Assembly (NCBI GenBank): GCA_008729055.1
Contig: SDUX01000004.1
Location: forward strand, 62,001 to 126,000
DNA length: 64,000 bases
Reading direction: 5' to 3'
Origin: Pyropia haitanensis
Lineage: Eukaryota; Rhodophyta; Bangiophyceae; Bangiales; Bangiaceae
Below are positions 23,187-36,095 of the stretch, piece by piece; position 1 is the first letter of the stretch, and every line of letters starts with the position of its first letter. The notes below the pieces were generated by a model. The model did not search any database. It was not told the DNA's origin and saw only the letters and a program-made list of their open reading frames with translations. The translations under genes and the position numbers were made by a program.

Positions 23187-26100
23187 GTGGAAACCGGCGC
23201 TCCACAAAACACTCGTTGCATCCAACGGACGCGCCAACAAACGGGTCGGCCAACCACCCCATGCACGACGGTGCGGGTGGAACCTCGGACGTCGAGCGGG
23301 CGGATGTATGGCTGGAATAAAGGATGCGAGCGAATTCGGCCGCCGGAGCGCGTGCTGCATTGCTGTACACGCAAAAGTGGGCAAAAGTGGGCAACAGTGG
23401 GCAAAAGTGGGTGAGAAGCGGCCTACCACCCCATGCACGACCGTGGGGGTCGAACCTCGGACATGGAGCGGGCGGATCTATGGCTGGAATGAAGGATGCG
23501 CGCCAATTCGGCCGCCGGAGCGCGTGCAGCATCGCTGTAGACGCAAAAGTGGGCAAAAGTGGGCAAAAGTGGGCAAAAGTGGGTAGGAAGTGGGTAAGAA
23601 GTGGGCAAAAAGTGGGCAAAAAGGGGGCCAAATTAGGACGCCAATGGGCAATTGGGGGCAAGAAGTTTCTAAAACTGCAAAGAAAATTGAGGTGAAAGTC
23701 GCCAGAAAGTGGTCCAACAGTGGCCACAAAGTGCGCCCCGCCACCCAAACTGTCCACTGCGCGTTCCGCCCGTCACACTGGCGTGGACGATGTGAGGGCG
23801 GAACTTTTGTCGCCGACCGTCACACCTGGCTGTCGGGACCCCCACGTGGCGAAAAGCATTCCACAAAATTGACACGTGGAAACCGGCGCTCCACAAAACA
23901 CTCGTTGCATCCAACGGACGCGCCAACAAACGGGTCGGCCAACCACCCCATGCACGACGGTGCGGGTGGAACCTCGGACGTCGAGCGGGCGGATGTATGG
24001 CTGGAATAAAGGATGCGAGCGAATTCGGCCGCCGGAGCGCGTGCTGCATTGCTGTACACGCAAAAGTGGGCAAAAGTGGGCAACAGTGGGCAAAAGTGGG
24101 TGAGAAGCGGCCTACCACCCCATGCACGACCGTGGGGGTCAAACCTCGGACATGGAGCGGGCGGATCTATGGCTGGAATGAAGGATGCGCGCCAATTCGG
24201 CCGCCGGAGCGCGTGCAGCATCGCTGTAGACGCAAAAGTGGGCAAAAGTGGGCAAAAGTGGGCAAAAGTGGGTAGGAAGTGGGTAAGAAGTGGGCAAAAA
24301 GTGGGCAAAAAGGGGGCCAAATTAGGACGCCAATGGGCAATTGGGGGCAAGAAGTTTCTAAAACTGCAAAGAAAATTGAGGTGAAAGTCGCCAGAAAGTG
24401 GTCCAACAGTGGCCACAAAGTGCGCCCCGCCACCCAAACTGTCCACTGCGCGTTCCGCCCGTCACACTGGCGTGGACGATGTGAGGGCGGAACTTTTGTC
24501 GCCGACCGTCACACCTGGCTGTCGGGACCCCCACGTGGCGAAAAGCATTCCACAAAATTGACACGTGGAAACCGGCGCTCCACAAAACACTCGTTGCATC
24601 CAACGGACGCGCCAACAAACGGGTCGGCCAACCACCCCATGCACGACGGTGCGGGTGGAACCTCGGACGTCGAGCGGGCGGATGTATGGCTGGAATAAAG
24701 GATGCGAGCGAATTCGGCCGCCGGAGCGCGTGCTGCATTGCTGTACACGCAAAAGTGGGCAAAAGTGGGCAACAGTGGGCAAAAGTGGGTGAGAAGCGGC
24801 CTACCACCCCATGCACGACCGTGGGGGTCGAACCTCGGACATGGAGCGGGCGGATCTATGGCTGGAATGAAGGATGCGCGCCAATTCGGCCGCCGGAGCG
24901 CGTGCAGCATCGCTGTAGACGCAAAAGTGGGCAAAAGTGGGCAAAAGTGGGCAAAAGTGGGTAGGAAGTGGGTAAGAAGTGGGCAAAAAGTGGGCAAAAA
25001 GGGGGCCAAATTAGGACGCCAATGGGCAATTGGGGGCAAGAAGTTTCTAAAACTGCAAAGAAAATTGAGGTGAAAGTCGCCAGAAAGTGGTCCAACAGTG
25101 GCCACAAAGTGCGCCCCGCCACCCAAACTGTCCACTGCGCGTTCCGCCCGTCACACTGGCGTGGACGATGTGAGGGCGGAACTTTTGTCGCCGACCGTCA
25201 CACCTGGCTGTCGGGACCCCCACGTGGCGAAAAGCATTCCACAAAATTGACACGTGGAAACCGGCGCTCCACAAAACACTCGTTGCATCCAACGGACGCG
25301 CCAACAAACGGGTCGGCCAACCACCCCATGCACGACGGTGCGGGTGGAACCTCGGACGTCGAGCGGGCGGATGTATGGCTGGAATAAAGGATGCGAGCGA
25401 ATTCGGCCGCCGGAGCGCGTGCTGCATTGCTGTACACGCAAAAGTGGGCAAAAGTGGGCAACAGTGGGCAAAAGTGGGTAAGAAGCGGCCTACCACCCCA
25501 TGCACGACCGTGGGGGTCAAACCTCGGACATGGAGCGGGCGGATCTATGGCTGGAATGAAGGATGCGCGCCAATTCGGCCGCCGGAGCGCGTGCAGCATC
25601 GCTGTAGACGCAAAAGTGGGCAAAAGTGGGCAAAAGTGGGCAAAAGTGGGTAGGAAGTGGGTAAGAAGTGGGCAAAAAGTGGGCAAAAAGGGGGCCAAAT
25701 TAGGACGCCAATGGGCAATTGGGGGCAAGAAGTTTCTAAAACTGCAAAGAAAATTGAGGTGAAAGTCGCCAGAAAGTGGTCCAACAGTGGCCACAAAGTG
25801 CGCCCCGCCACCCAAACTGTCCACTGCGCGTTCCGCCCGTCACACTGGCGTGGACGATGTGAGGGCGGAACTTTTGTCGCCGACCGTCACACCTGGCTGT
25901 CGGGACCCCCACGTGGCGAAAAGCATTCCACAAAATTGACACGTGGAAACCGGCGCTCCACAAAACACTCGTTGCATCCAACGGACGCGCCAACAAACGG
26001 GTCGGCCAACCACCCCATGCACGACGGTGCGGGTGGAACCTCGGACGTCGAGCGGGCGGATGTATGGCTGGAATAAAGGATGCGAGCGAATTCGGCCGCC

Positions 26101-29100
26101 GGAGCGCGTGCTGCATTGCTGTACACGCAAAAGTGGGCAAAAGTGGGCAACAGTGGGCAAAAGTGGGTGAGAAGCGGCCTACCACCCCATGCACGACCGT
26201 GGGGGTCGAACCTCGGACATGGAGCGGGCGGATCTATGGCTGGAATGAAGGATGCGCGCCAATTCGGCCGCCGGAGCGCGTGCAGCATCGCTGTAGACGC
26301 AAAAGTGGGCAAAAGTGGGCAAAAGTGGGCAAAAGTGGGTAGGAAGTGGGTAAGAAGTGGGCAAAAAGTGGGCAAAAAGGGGGCCAAATTAGGACGCCAA
26401 TGGGCAATTGGGGGCAAGAAGTTTCTAAAACTGCAAAGAAAATTGAGGTGAAAGTCGCCAGAAAGTGGTCCAACAGTGGCCACAAAGTGCGCCCCGCCAC
26501 CCAAACTGTCCACTGCGCGTTCCGCCCGTCACACTGGCGTGGACGATGTGAGGGCGGAACTTTTGTCGCCGACCGTCACACCTGGCTGTCGGGACCCCCA
26601 CGTGGCGAAAAGCATTCCACAAAATTGACACGTGGAAACCGGCGCTCCACAAAACACTCGTTGCATCCAACGGACGCGCCAACAAACGGGTCGGCCAACC
26701 ACCCCATGCACGACGGTGCGGGTGGAACCTCGGACGTCGAGCGGGCGGATGTATGGCTGGAATAAAGGATGCGAGCGAATTCGGCCGCCGGAGCGCGTGC
26801 TGCATTGCTGTACACGCAAAAGTGGGCAAAAGTGGGCAACAGTGGGCAAAAGTGGGTGAGAAGCGGCCTACCACCCCATGCACGACCGTGGGGGTCAAAC
26901 CTCGGACATGGAGCGGGCGGATCTATGGCTGGAATGAAGGATGCGCGCCAATTCGGCCGCCGGAGCGCGTGCAGCATCGCTGTAGACGCAAAAGTGGGCA
27001 AAAGTGGGCAAAAGTGGGCAAAAGTGGGTAGGAAGTGGGTAAGAAGTGGGCAAAAAGTGGGCAAAAAGGGGGCCAAATTAGGACGCCAATGGGCAATTGG
27101 GGGCAAGAAGTTTCTAAAACTGCAAAGAAAATTGAGGTGAAAGTCGCCAGAAAGTGGTCCAACAGTGGCCACAAAGTGCGCCCCGCCACCCAAACTGTCC
27201 ACTGCGCGTTCCGCCCGTCACACTGGCGTGGACGATGTGAGGGCGGAACTTTTGTCGCCGACCGTCACACCTGGCTGTCGGGACCCCCACGTGGCGAAAA
27301 GCATTCCACAAAATTGACACGTGGAAACCGGCGCTCCACAAAACACTCGTTGCATCCAACGGACGCGCCAACAAACGGGTCGGCCAACCACCCCATGCAC
27401 GACGGTGCGGGTGGAACCTCGGACGTCGAGCGGGCGGATGTATGGCTGGAATAAAGGATGCGAGCGAATTCGGCCGCCGGAGCGCGTGCTGCATTGCTGT
27501 ACACGCAAAAGTGGGCAAAAGTGGGCAACAGTGGGCAAAAGTGGGTGAGAAGCGGCCTACCACCCCATGCACGACCGTGGGGGTCAAACCTCGGACATGG
27601 AGCGGGCGGATCTATGGCTGGAATGAAGGATGCGCGCCAATTCGGCCGCCGGAGCGCGTGCAGCATCGCTGTAGACGCAAAAGTGGGCAAAAGTGGGCAA
27701 AAGTGGGCAAAAGTGGGTAGGAAGTGGGTAAGAAGTGGGCAAAAAGTGGGCAAAAAGGGGGCCAAATTAGGACGCCAATGGGCAATTGGGGGCAAGAAGT
27801 TTCTAAAACTGCAAAGAAAATTGAGGTGAAAGTCGCCAGAAAGTGGTCCAACAGTGGCCACAAAGTGCGCCCCGCCACCCAAACTGTCCACTGCGCGTTC
27901 CGCCCGTCACACTGGCGTGGACGATGTGAGGGCGGAACTTTTGTCGCCGACCGTCACACCTGGCTGTCGGGACCCCCACGTGGCGAAAAGCATTCCACAA
28001 AATTGACACGTGGAAACCGGCGCTCCACAAAACACTCGTTGCATCCAACGGACGCGCCAACAAACGGGTCGGCCAACCACCCCATGCACGACGGTGCGGG
28101 TGGAACCTCGGACGTCGAGCGGGCGGATGTATGGCTGGAATAAAGGATGCGAGCGAATTCGGCCGCCGGAGCGCGTGCTGCATTGCTGTACACGCAAAAG
28201 TGGGCAAAAGTGGGCAACAGTGGGCAAAAGTGGGTGAGAAGCGGCCTACCACCCCATGCACGACCGTGGGGGTCAAACCTCGGACATGGAGCGGGCGGAT
28301 CTATGGCTGGAATGAAGGATGCGCGCCAATTCGGCCGCCGGAGCGCGTGCAGCATCGCTGTAGACGCAAAAGTGGGCAAAAGTGGGCAAAAGTGGGCAAA
28401 AGTGGGTAGGAAGTGGGTAAGAAGTGGGCAAAAAGTGGGCAAAAAGGGGGCCAAATTAGGACGCCAATGGGCAATTGGGGGCAAGAAGTTTCTAAAACTG
28501 CAAAGAAAATTGAGGTGAAAGTCGCCAGAAAGTGGTCCAACAGTGGCCACAAAGTGCGCCCCGCCACCCAAACTGTCCACTGCGCGTTCCGCCCGTCACA
28601 CTGGCGTGGACGATGTGAGGGCGGAACTTTTGTCGCCGACCGTCACACCTGGCTGTCGGGACCCCCACGTGGCGAAAAGCATTCCACAAAATTGACACGT
28701 GGAAACCGGCGCTCCACAAAACACTCGTTGCATCCAACGGACGCGCCAACAAACGGGTCGGCCAACCACCCCATGCACGACGGTGCGGGTGGAACCTCGG
28801 ACGTCGAGCGGGCGGATGTATGGCTGGAATAAAGGATGCGAGCGAATTCGGCCGCCGGAGCGCGTGCTGCATTGCTGTACACGCAAAAGTGGGCAAAAGT
28901 GGGCAACAGTGGGCAAAAGTGGGTGAGAAGCGGCCTACCACCCCATGCACGACCGTGGGGGTCGAACCTCGGACATGGAGCGGGCGGATCTATGGCTGGA
29001 ATGAAGGATGCGCGCCAATTCGGCCGCCGGAGCGCGTGCAGCATCGCTGTAGACGCAAAAGTGGGCAAAAGTGGGCAAAAGTGGGCAAAAGTGGGTAGGA

Positions 29101-32100
29101 AGTGGGTAAGAAGTGGGCAAAAAGTGGGCAAAAAGGGGGCCAAATTAGGACGCCAATGGGCAATTGGGGGCAAGAAGTTTCTAAAACTGCAAAGAAAATT
29201 GAGGTGAAAGTCGCCAGAAAGTGGTCCAACAGTGGCCACAAAGTGCGCCCCGCCACCCAAACTGTCCACTGCGCGTTCCGCCCGTCACACTGGCGTGGAC
29301 GATGTGAGGGCGGAACTTTTGTCGCCGACCGTCACACCTGGCTGTCGGGACCCCCACGTGGCGAAAAGCATTCCACAAAATTGACACGTGGAAACCGGCG
29401 CTCCACAAAACACTCGTTGCATCCAACGGACGCGCCAACAAACGGGTCGGCCAACCACCCCATGCACGACGGTGCGGGTGGAACCTCGGACGTCGAGCGG
29501 GCGGATGTATGGCTGGAATAAAGGATGCGAGCGAATTCGGCCGCCGGAGCGCGTGCTGCATTGCTGTACACGCAAAAGTGGGCAAAAGTGGGCAACAGTG
29601 GGCAAAAGTGGGTAAGAAGCGGCCTACCACCCCATGCACGACCGTGGGGGTCGAACCTCGGACATGGAGCGGGCGGATCTATGGCTGGAATGAAGGATGC
29701 GCGCCAATTCGGCCGCCGGAGCGCGTGCAGCATCGCTGTAGACGCAAAAGTGGGCAAAAGTGGGCAAAAGTGGGCAAAAGTGGGTAGGAAGTGGGTAAGA
29801 AGTGGGCAAAAAGTGGGCAAAAAGGGGGCCAAATTAGGACGCCAATGGGCAATTGGGGGCAAGAAGTTTCTAAAACTGCAAAGAAAATTGAGGTGAAAGT
29901 CGCCAGAAAGTGGTCCAACAGTGGCCACAAAGTGCGCCCCGCCACCCAAACTGTCCACTGCGCGTTCCGCCCGTCACACTGGCGTGGACGATGTGAGGGC
30001 GGAACTTTTGTCGCCGACCGTCACACCTGGCTGTCGGGACCCCCACGTGGCGAAAAGCATTCCACAAAATTGACACGTGGAAACCGGCGCTCCACAAAAC
30101 ACTCGTTGCATCCAACGGACGCGCCAACAAACGGGTCGGCCAACCACCCCATGCACGACGGTGCGGGTGGAACCTCGGACGTCGAGCGGGCGGATGTATG
30201 GCTGGAATAAAGGATGCGAGCGAATTCGGCCGCCGGAGCGCGTGCTGCATTGCTGTACACGCAAAAGTGGGCAAAAGTGGGCAACAGTGGGCAAAAGTGG
30301 GTGAGAAGCGGCCTACCACCCCATGCACGACCGTGGGGGTCGAACCTCGGACATGGAGCGGGCGGATCTATGGCTGGAATGAAGGATGCGCGCCAATTCG
30401 GCCGCCGGAGCGCGTGCAGCATCGCTGTAGACGCAAAAGTGGGCAAAAGTGGGCAAAAGTGGGCAAAAGTGGGTAGGAAGTGGGTAAGAAGTGGGCAAAA
30501 AGTGGGCAAAAAGGGGGCCAAATTAGGACGCCAATGGGCAATTGGGGGCAAGAAGTTTCTAAAACTGCAAAGAAAATTGAGGTGAAAGTCGCCAGAAAGT
30601 GGTCCAACAGTGGCCACAAAGTGCGCCCCGCCACCCAAACTGTCCACTGCGCGTTCCGCCCGTCACACTGGCGTGGACGATGTGAGGGCGGAACTTTTGT
30701 CGCCGACCGTCACACCTGGCTGTCGGGACCCCCACGTGGCGAAAAGCATTCCACAAAATTGACACGTGGAAACCGGCGCTCCACAAAACACTCGTTGCAT
30801 CCAACGGACGCGCCAACAAACGGGTCGGCCAACCACCCCATGCACGACGGTGCGGGTGGAACCTCGGACGTCGAGCGGGCGGATGTATGGCTGGAATAAA
30901 GGATGCGAGCGAATTCGGCCGCCGGAGCGCGTGCTGCATTGCTGTACACGCAAAAGTGGGCAAAAGTGGGCAACAGTGGGCAAAAGTGGGTAAGAAGCGG
31001 CCTACCACCCCATGCACGACCGTGGGGGTCAAACCTCGGACATGGAGCGGGCGGATCTATGGCTGGAATGAAGGATGCGCGCCAATTCGGCCGCCGGAGC
31101 GCGTGCAGCATCGCTGTAGACGCAAAAGTGGGCAAAAGTGGGCAAAAGTGGGCAAAAGTGGGTAGGAAGTGGGTAAGAAGTGGGCAAAAAGTGGGCAAAA
31201 AGGGGGCCAAATTAGGACGCCAATGGGCAATTGGGGGCAAGAAGTTTCTAAAACTGCAAAGAAAATTGAGGTGAAAGTCGCCAGAAAGTGGTCCAACAGT
31301 GGCCACAAAGTGCGCCCCGCCACCCAAACTGTCCACTGCGCGTTCCGCCCGTCACACTGGCGTGGACGATGTGAGGGCGGAACTTTTGTCGCCGACCGTC
31401 ACACCTGGCTGTCGGGACCCCCACGTGGCGAAAAGCATTCCACAAAATTGACACGTGGAAACCGGCGCTCCACAAAACACTCGTTGCATCCAACGGACGC
31501 GCCAACAAACGGGTCGGCCAACCACCCCATGCACAACGGTGCGGGTGGAACCTCGGACGTCGAGCGGGCGGATGTATGGCTGGAATAAAGGATGCGAGCG
31601 AATTCGGCCGCCGGAGCGCGTGCTGCATTGCTGTACACGCAAAAGTGGGCAAAAGTGGGCAACAGTGGGCAAAAGTGGGTGAGAAGCGGCCTACCACCCC
31701 ATGCACGACCGTGGGGGTCGAACCTCGGACATGGAGCGGGCGGATCTATGGCTGGAATGAAGGATGCGCGCCAATTCGGCCGCCGGAGCGCGTGCAGCAT
31801 CGCTGTAGACGCAAAAGTGGGCAAAAGTGGGCAAAAGTGGGCAAAAGTGGGTAGGAAGTGGGTAAGAAGTGGGCAAAAAGTGGGCAAAAAGGGGGCCAAA
31901 TTAGGACGCCAATGGGCAATTGGGGGCAAGAAGTTTCTAAAACTGCAAAGAAAATTGAGGTGAAAGTCGCCAGAAAGTGGTCCAACAGTGGCCACAAAGT
32001 GCGCCCCGCCACCCAAACTGTCCACTGCGCGTTCCGCCCGTCACACTGGCGTGGACGATGTGAGGGCGGAACTTTTGTCGCCGACCGTCACACCTGGCTG

Positions 32101-34811
32101 TCGGGACCCCCACGTGGCGAAAAGCATTCCACAAAATTGACACGTGGAAACCGGCGCTCCACAAAACACTCGTTGCATCCAACGGACGCGCCAACAAACG
32201 GGTCGGCCAACCACCCCATGCACGACGGTGCGGGTGGAACCTCGGACGTCGAGCGGGCGGATGTATGGCTGGAATAAAGGATGCGAGCGAATTCGGCCGC
32301 CGGAGCGCGTGCTGCATTGCTGTACACGCAAAAGTGGGCAAAAGTGGGCAACAGTGGGCAAAAGTGGGTAAGAAGCGGCCTACCACCCCATGCACGACCG
32401 TGGGGGTCGAACCTCGGACATGGAGCGGGCGGATCTATGGCTGGAATGAAGGATGCGCGCCAATTCGGCCGCCGGAGCGCGTGCAGCATCGCTGTAGACG
32501 CAAAAGTGGGCAAAAGTGGGCAAAAGTGGGCAAAAGTGGGTAGGAAGTGGGTAAGAAGTGGGCAAAAAGTGGGCAAAAAGGGGGCCAAATTAGGACGCCA
32601 ATGGGCAATTGGGGGCAAGAAGTTTCTAAAACTGCAAAGAAAATTGAGGTGAAAGTCGCCAGAAAGTGGTCCAACAGTGGCCACAAAGTGCGCCCCGCCA
32701 CCCAAACTGTCCACTGCGCGTTCCGCCCGTCACACTGGCGTGGACGATGTGAGGGCGGAACTTTTGTCGCCGACCGTCACACCTGGCTGTCGGGACCCCC
32801 ACGTGGCGAAAAGCATTCCACAAAATTGACACGTGGAAACCGGCGCTCCACAAAACACTCGTTGCATCCAACGGACGCGCCAACAAACGGGTCGGCCAAC
32901 CACCCCATGCACGACGGTGCGGGTGGAACCTCGGACGTCGAGCGGGCGGATGTATGGCTGGAATAAAGGATGCGAGCGAATTCGGCCGCCGGAGCGCGTG
33001 CTGCATTGCTGTACACGCAAAAGTGGGCAAAAGTGGGCAACAGTGGGCAAAAGTGGGTGAGAAGCGGCCTACCACCCCATGCACGACCGTGGGGGTCGAA
33101 CCTCGGACATGGAGCGGGCGGATCTATGGCTGGAATGAAGGATGCGCGCCAATTCGGCCGCCGGAGCGCGTGCAGCATCGCTGTAGACGCAAAAGTGGGC
33201 AAAAGTGGGCAAAAGTGGGCAAAAGTGGGTAGGAAGTGGGTAAGAAGTGGGCAAAAAGTGGGCAAAAAGGGGGCCAAATTAGGACGCCAATGGGCAATTG
33301 GGGGCAAGAAGTTTCTAAAACTGCAAAGAAAATTGAGGTGAAAGTCGCCAGAAAGTGGTCCAACAGTGGCCACAAAGTGCGCCCCGCCACCCAAACTGTC
33401 CACTGCGCGTTCCGCCCGTCACACTGGCGTGGACGATGTGAGGGCGGAACTTTTGTCGCCGACCGTCACACCTGGCTGTCGGGACCCCCACGTGGCGAAA
33501 AGCATTCCACAAAATTGACACGTGGAAACCGGCGCTCCACAAAACACTCGTTGCATCCAACGGACGCGCCAACAAACGGGTCGGCCAACCACCCCATGCA
33601 CAACGGTGCGGGTGGAACCTCGGACGTCGAGCGGGCGGATGTATGGCTGGAATAAAGGATGCGAGCGAATTCGGCCGCCGGAGCGCGTGCTGCATTGCTG
33701 TACACGCAAAAGTGGGCAAAAGTGGGCAACAGTGGGCAAAAGTGGGTAAGAAGCGGCCTACCACCCCATGCACGACCGTGGGGGTCAACCTCGGACATGG
33801 AGCGGGCGGATCTATGGCTGGAATGAAGGATGCGCGCCAATTCGGCCGCCGGAGCGCGTGCAGCATCGCTGTAGACGCAAAAGTGGGCAAAAGTGGGCAA
33901 AAGTGGGCAAAAGTGGGTAGGAAGTGGGTAAGAAGTGGGCAAAAAGTGGGCAAAAAGGGGGCCAAATTAGGACGCCAATGGGCAATTGGGGGCAAGAAGT
34001 TTCTAAAACTGCAAAGAAAATTGAGGTGAAAGTCGCCAGAAAGTGGTCCAACAGTGGCCACAAAGTGCGCCCCGCCACCCAAACTGTCCACTGCGCGTTC
34101 CGCCCGTCACACTGGCGTGGACGATGTGAGGGCGGAACTTTTGTCGCCGACCGTCACACCTGGCTGTCGGGACCCCCACGTGGCGAAAAGCATTCCACAA
34201 AATTGACACGTGGAAACCGGCGCTCCACAAAACACTCGTTGCATCCAACGGACGCGCCAACAAACGGGTCGGCCAACCACCCCATGCACAACGGTGCGGG
34301 TGGAACCTCGGACGTCGAGCGGGCGGATGTATGGCTGGAATAAAGGATGCGAGCGAATTCGGCCGCCGGAGCGCGTGCTGCATTGCTGTACACGCAAAAG
34401 TGGGCAAAAGTGGGCAACAGTGGGCAAAAGTGGGTAAGAAGCGGCCTACCACCCCATGCACGACCGTGGGGGTCAAACCTCGGACATGGAGCGGGCGGAT
34501 CTATGGCTGGAATGAAGGATGCGCGCCAATTCGGCCGCCGGAGCGCGTGCAGCATCGCTGTAGACGCAAAAGTGGGCAAAAGTGGGCAAAAGTGGGCAAA
34601 AGTGGGTAGGAAGTGGGTAAGAAGTGGGCAAAAAGTGGGCAAAAAGGGGGCCAAATTAGGACGCCAATGGGCAATTGGGGGCCAGAAGTTTCTAAAACTG
34701 CAAAGAAAATTGACGTGAAAGTTCGCCAGAAAGTGGTCCACAGTGGGCCACAAAGTGCGCCCCGCCACCCAAACTGTCCACTGCGCGTTCCGCCCGTCAC
34801 ACTGGCGTGGA

Positions 34812-34945
34812 TGCGTGTCGAGGGCGGCTTTCAAAGCCGTCACCCGGCTGTCTCGGCCCCCATTTCGCGATGCTTCCGCACTCGCGATGGACTCCTTCAG
34901 CAAGGACTGCAGCGCGGGGTCGGTGGCCTCGGTCAGCCGCCAACA
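34812..34945. other. Strongly diverged last unit at the array edge
   Basis: The final unit before the gap is normal on both sides, but this ~134-bp segment matches the corresponding unit segment only loosely (GTCACCCGGCTGTCTCGG against GTCACACCTGGCTGTCGGG). Read on the minus strand it gives a protein-like stretch (LTEATDPALQSLLKESIASA), which may be chance or a captured gene fragment. Confidence 0.55.
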
Positions 34946-34997
34946 AACGGGTCGGCCAACCACCCCATGCACGACGGTGCGGGTGGAACCTCGGACG

Positions 34998-35027
34998 NNN
35001 NNNNNNNNNNNNNNNNNNNNNNNNNNN
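34998..35027. other. Assembly gap (30 N)
   Basis: Thirty N bases separate the last satellite unit from non-repetitive DNA. The gap is within the A sub-repeat, so the array was not read to its end. The join to the gene region is a scaffold link. Confidence 0.99.
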
Positions 35028-36095
35028 CACAACCGCCCCGGCACCATCGCGAGAGACTACGGGCACAGGGCCCAGCTGGTCACCGCGAAAGGAAGACAGC
35101 CGCTGGTAGCCACGCAGGGCCCAACCAGACGCCGCCGCCACCGCCGCCGCCGCACCGCCCGGTGGTTGCGGTGACTGGCCGCCAGCTGGGCTGGGCGGGG
35201 GCACCTTACCAGCAGGGCCCACGCAGGGGGACGGCGGGGGCGGTCGCAAACGCGGGATGGCCCATGGCCATGCCCTGCGCACGGCGCCACACGGGGGGGG
35301 GGGGGGGGGGGGGCGGGCGGGCGGACGGGCGGGCGCCGCCACCACCAACTTCGGCGGAAGGAGGGGGGGGCGGGGTCGCACCGGGCGGCAGAGCGGCCAA
35401 TATCTCCCAGCCGCGCACGGAAAAAAAAGGGGAGAAAGAGATGACACCCAACCTCCGCGTCGTTGCGCGCAAGCAGCATGCACGTGTGCCGCCAGAGTTC
35501 AGCTCGGCGCACGGCGCAGTCGCGGGGGTCAGACTCAGCTGCGGCACGCACTCGCCGTGGCTCCCAAACCCCCATGAGTCGACCAGCGCGTCCTCCGAGC
35601 GGAGGCCGCAGCCATCGTCAGAAGTTGACGAAAGCCTAACGAAGCCTGTTTTCGTCAGGGCTGCGCTGGGCGAGGGAAGAGGAAAAACTTGATTGAATTT
35701 CTCCGTCGCATGGTGGGTGTCCAATTGGTCTGCCTCTGTGATGGGAGAGCGATTGGATCGAGCGAGTACACGTTTGGATTTGCGTCACGACCCGCGCACG
35801 AGGCGTCGCCGATGCTTGAAAGACGACGGCGGCGCCGCGTGCCACGTGACGCATGTATGCGCGGCACGGGCGATCCCACTGGTGTTGCCCGCCGTCGCCG
35901 TCGTCGACGGGCTGCCGCTCGCCGCACCGCCGCCCGTCTTCCACCTCCCGGGATGTAGGCGTGGTGCCGGAACCCCGTCCATCTGGCGGCAAGCGTGGAT
36001 GCCCCCCCCGCGGCTCGCAGCGCGCTCCACCACCGCCTTGTCTCTCGAGCCATACACCAACCCCCTGTGGTCGTTATTGTGCGGGTCACCGCGCC
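35028..36095. other. Non-coding DNA upstream of UTP15
   Basis: No convincing gene. Open frames on both strands are low-complexity Pro/Arg/Gly translations of GC-rich DNA. It holds a 21-base G run (35293-35313) and a less GC-rich stretch around 35640-35800 that may belong to the UTP15 promoter or 5' leader. No satellite homology is visible after the gap. Confidence 0.6.
35293..35313 (+). repeat. G21 homopolymer
   Basis: Twenty-one consecutive G bases followed by (GGGC)-type repeats. It can form intermolecular or intramolecular quadruplexes. The exact length is likely to be unreliable in any assembly. Confidence 0.9.

Larger units (their letters stand above)
1..34997. repeat. 689-bp satellite array, about 50 units, three orientation blocks
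   Basis: The whole stretch is one tandem array. An anchor around the motif ACGTGGAAACCGGCG recurs at 209, 896 and 1583, then in reverse orientation at about 680-689-bp spacing from 2809 to 11717, then forward from 12439 to 34210. Each unit is moderately GC-rich, clearly less so than the flanking gene region. No conserved protein is encoded: open frames occur on both strands and in several frames at once. Left end is cut by the window edge; right end is cut by an N gap. Such arrays are typical of centromeric, subtelomeric or knob heterochromatin, but which one cannot be told from sequence alone. Confidence 0.97.
12140..34997 (+). repeat. Satellite block III, forward orientation
   Basis: About 33 units. 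Anchor spacing is 688-689 bp from 13119 to 17938, irregular from 18.1 to 21.6 kb, then exactly 689 bp from 22498 to 33522 (last step 688 to 34210). The first units still show transitional variants at one site (GGACACAATGGG near 12884, GGACACCAATGGG near 13568, GGACCCAATGGG near 14257), after which GGACGCCAATGGG is fixed. This looks like strong recent homogenisation towards the right. Confidence 0.95.

Noticed and set aside
1..34997. Hundreds of open reading frames of 60-516 codons on both strands of the satellite
   Set aside because: They are translations of the same repeat in several frames at once, have no domain, and break with each one-base indel. Longer ones in the reverse block arise because units near 687 bp are divisible by three.
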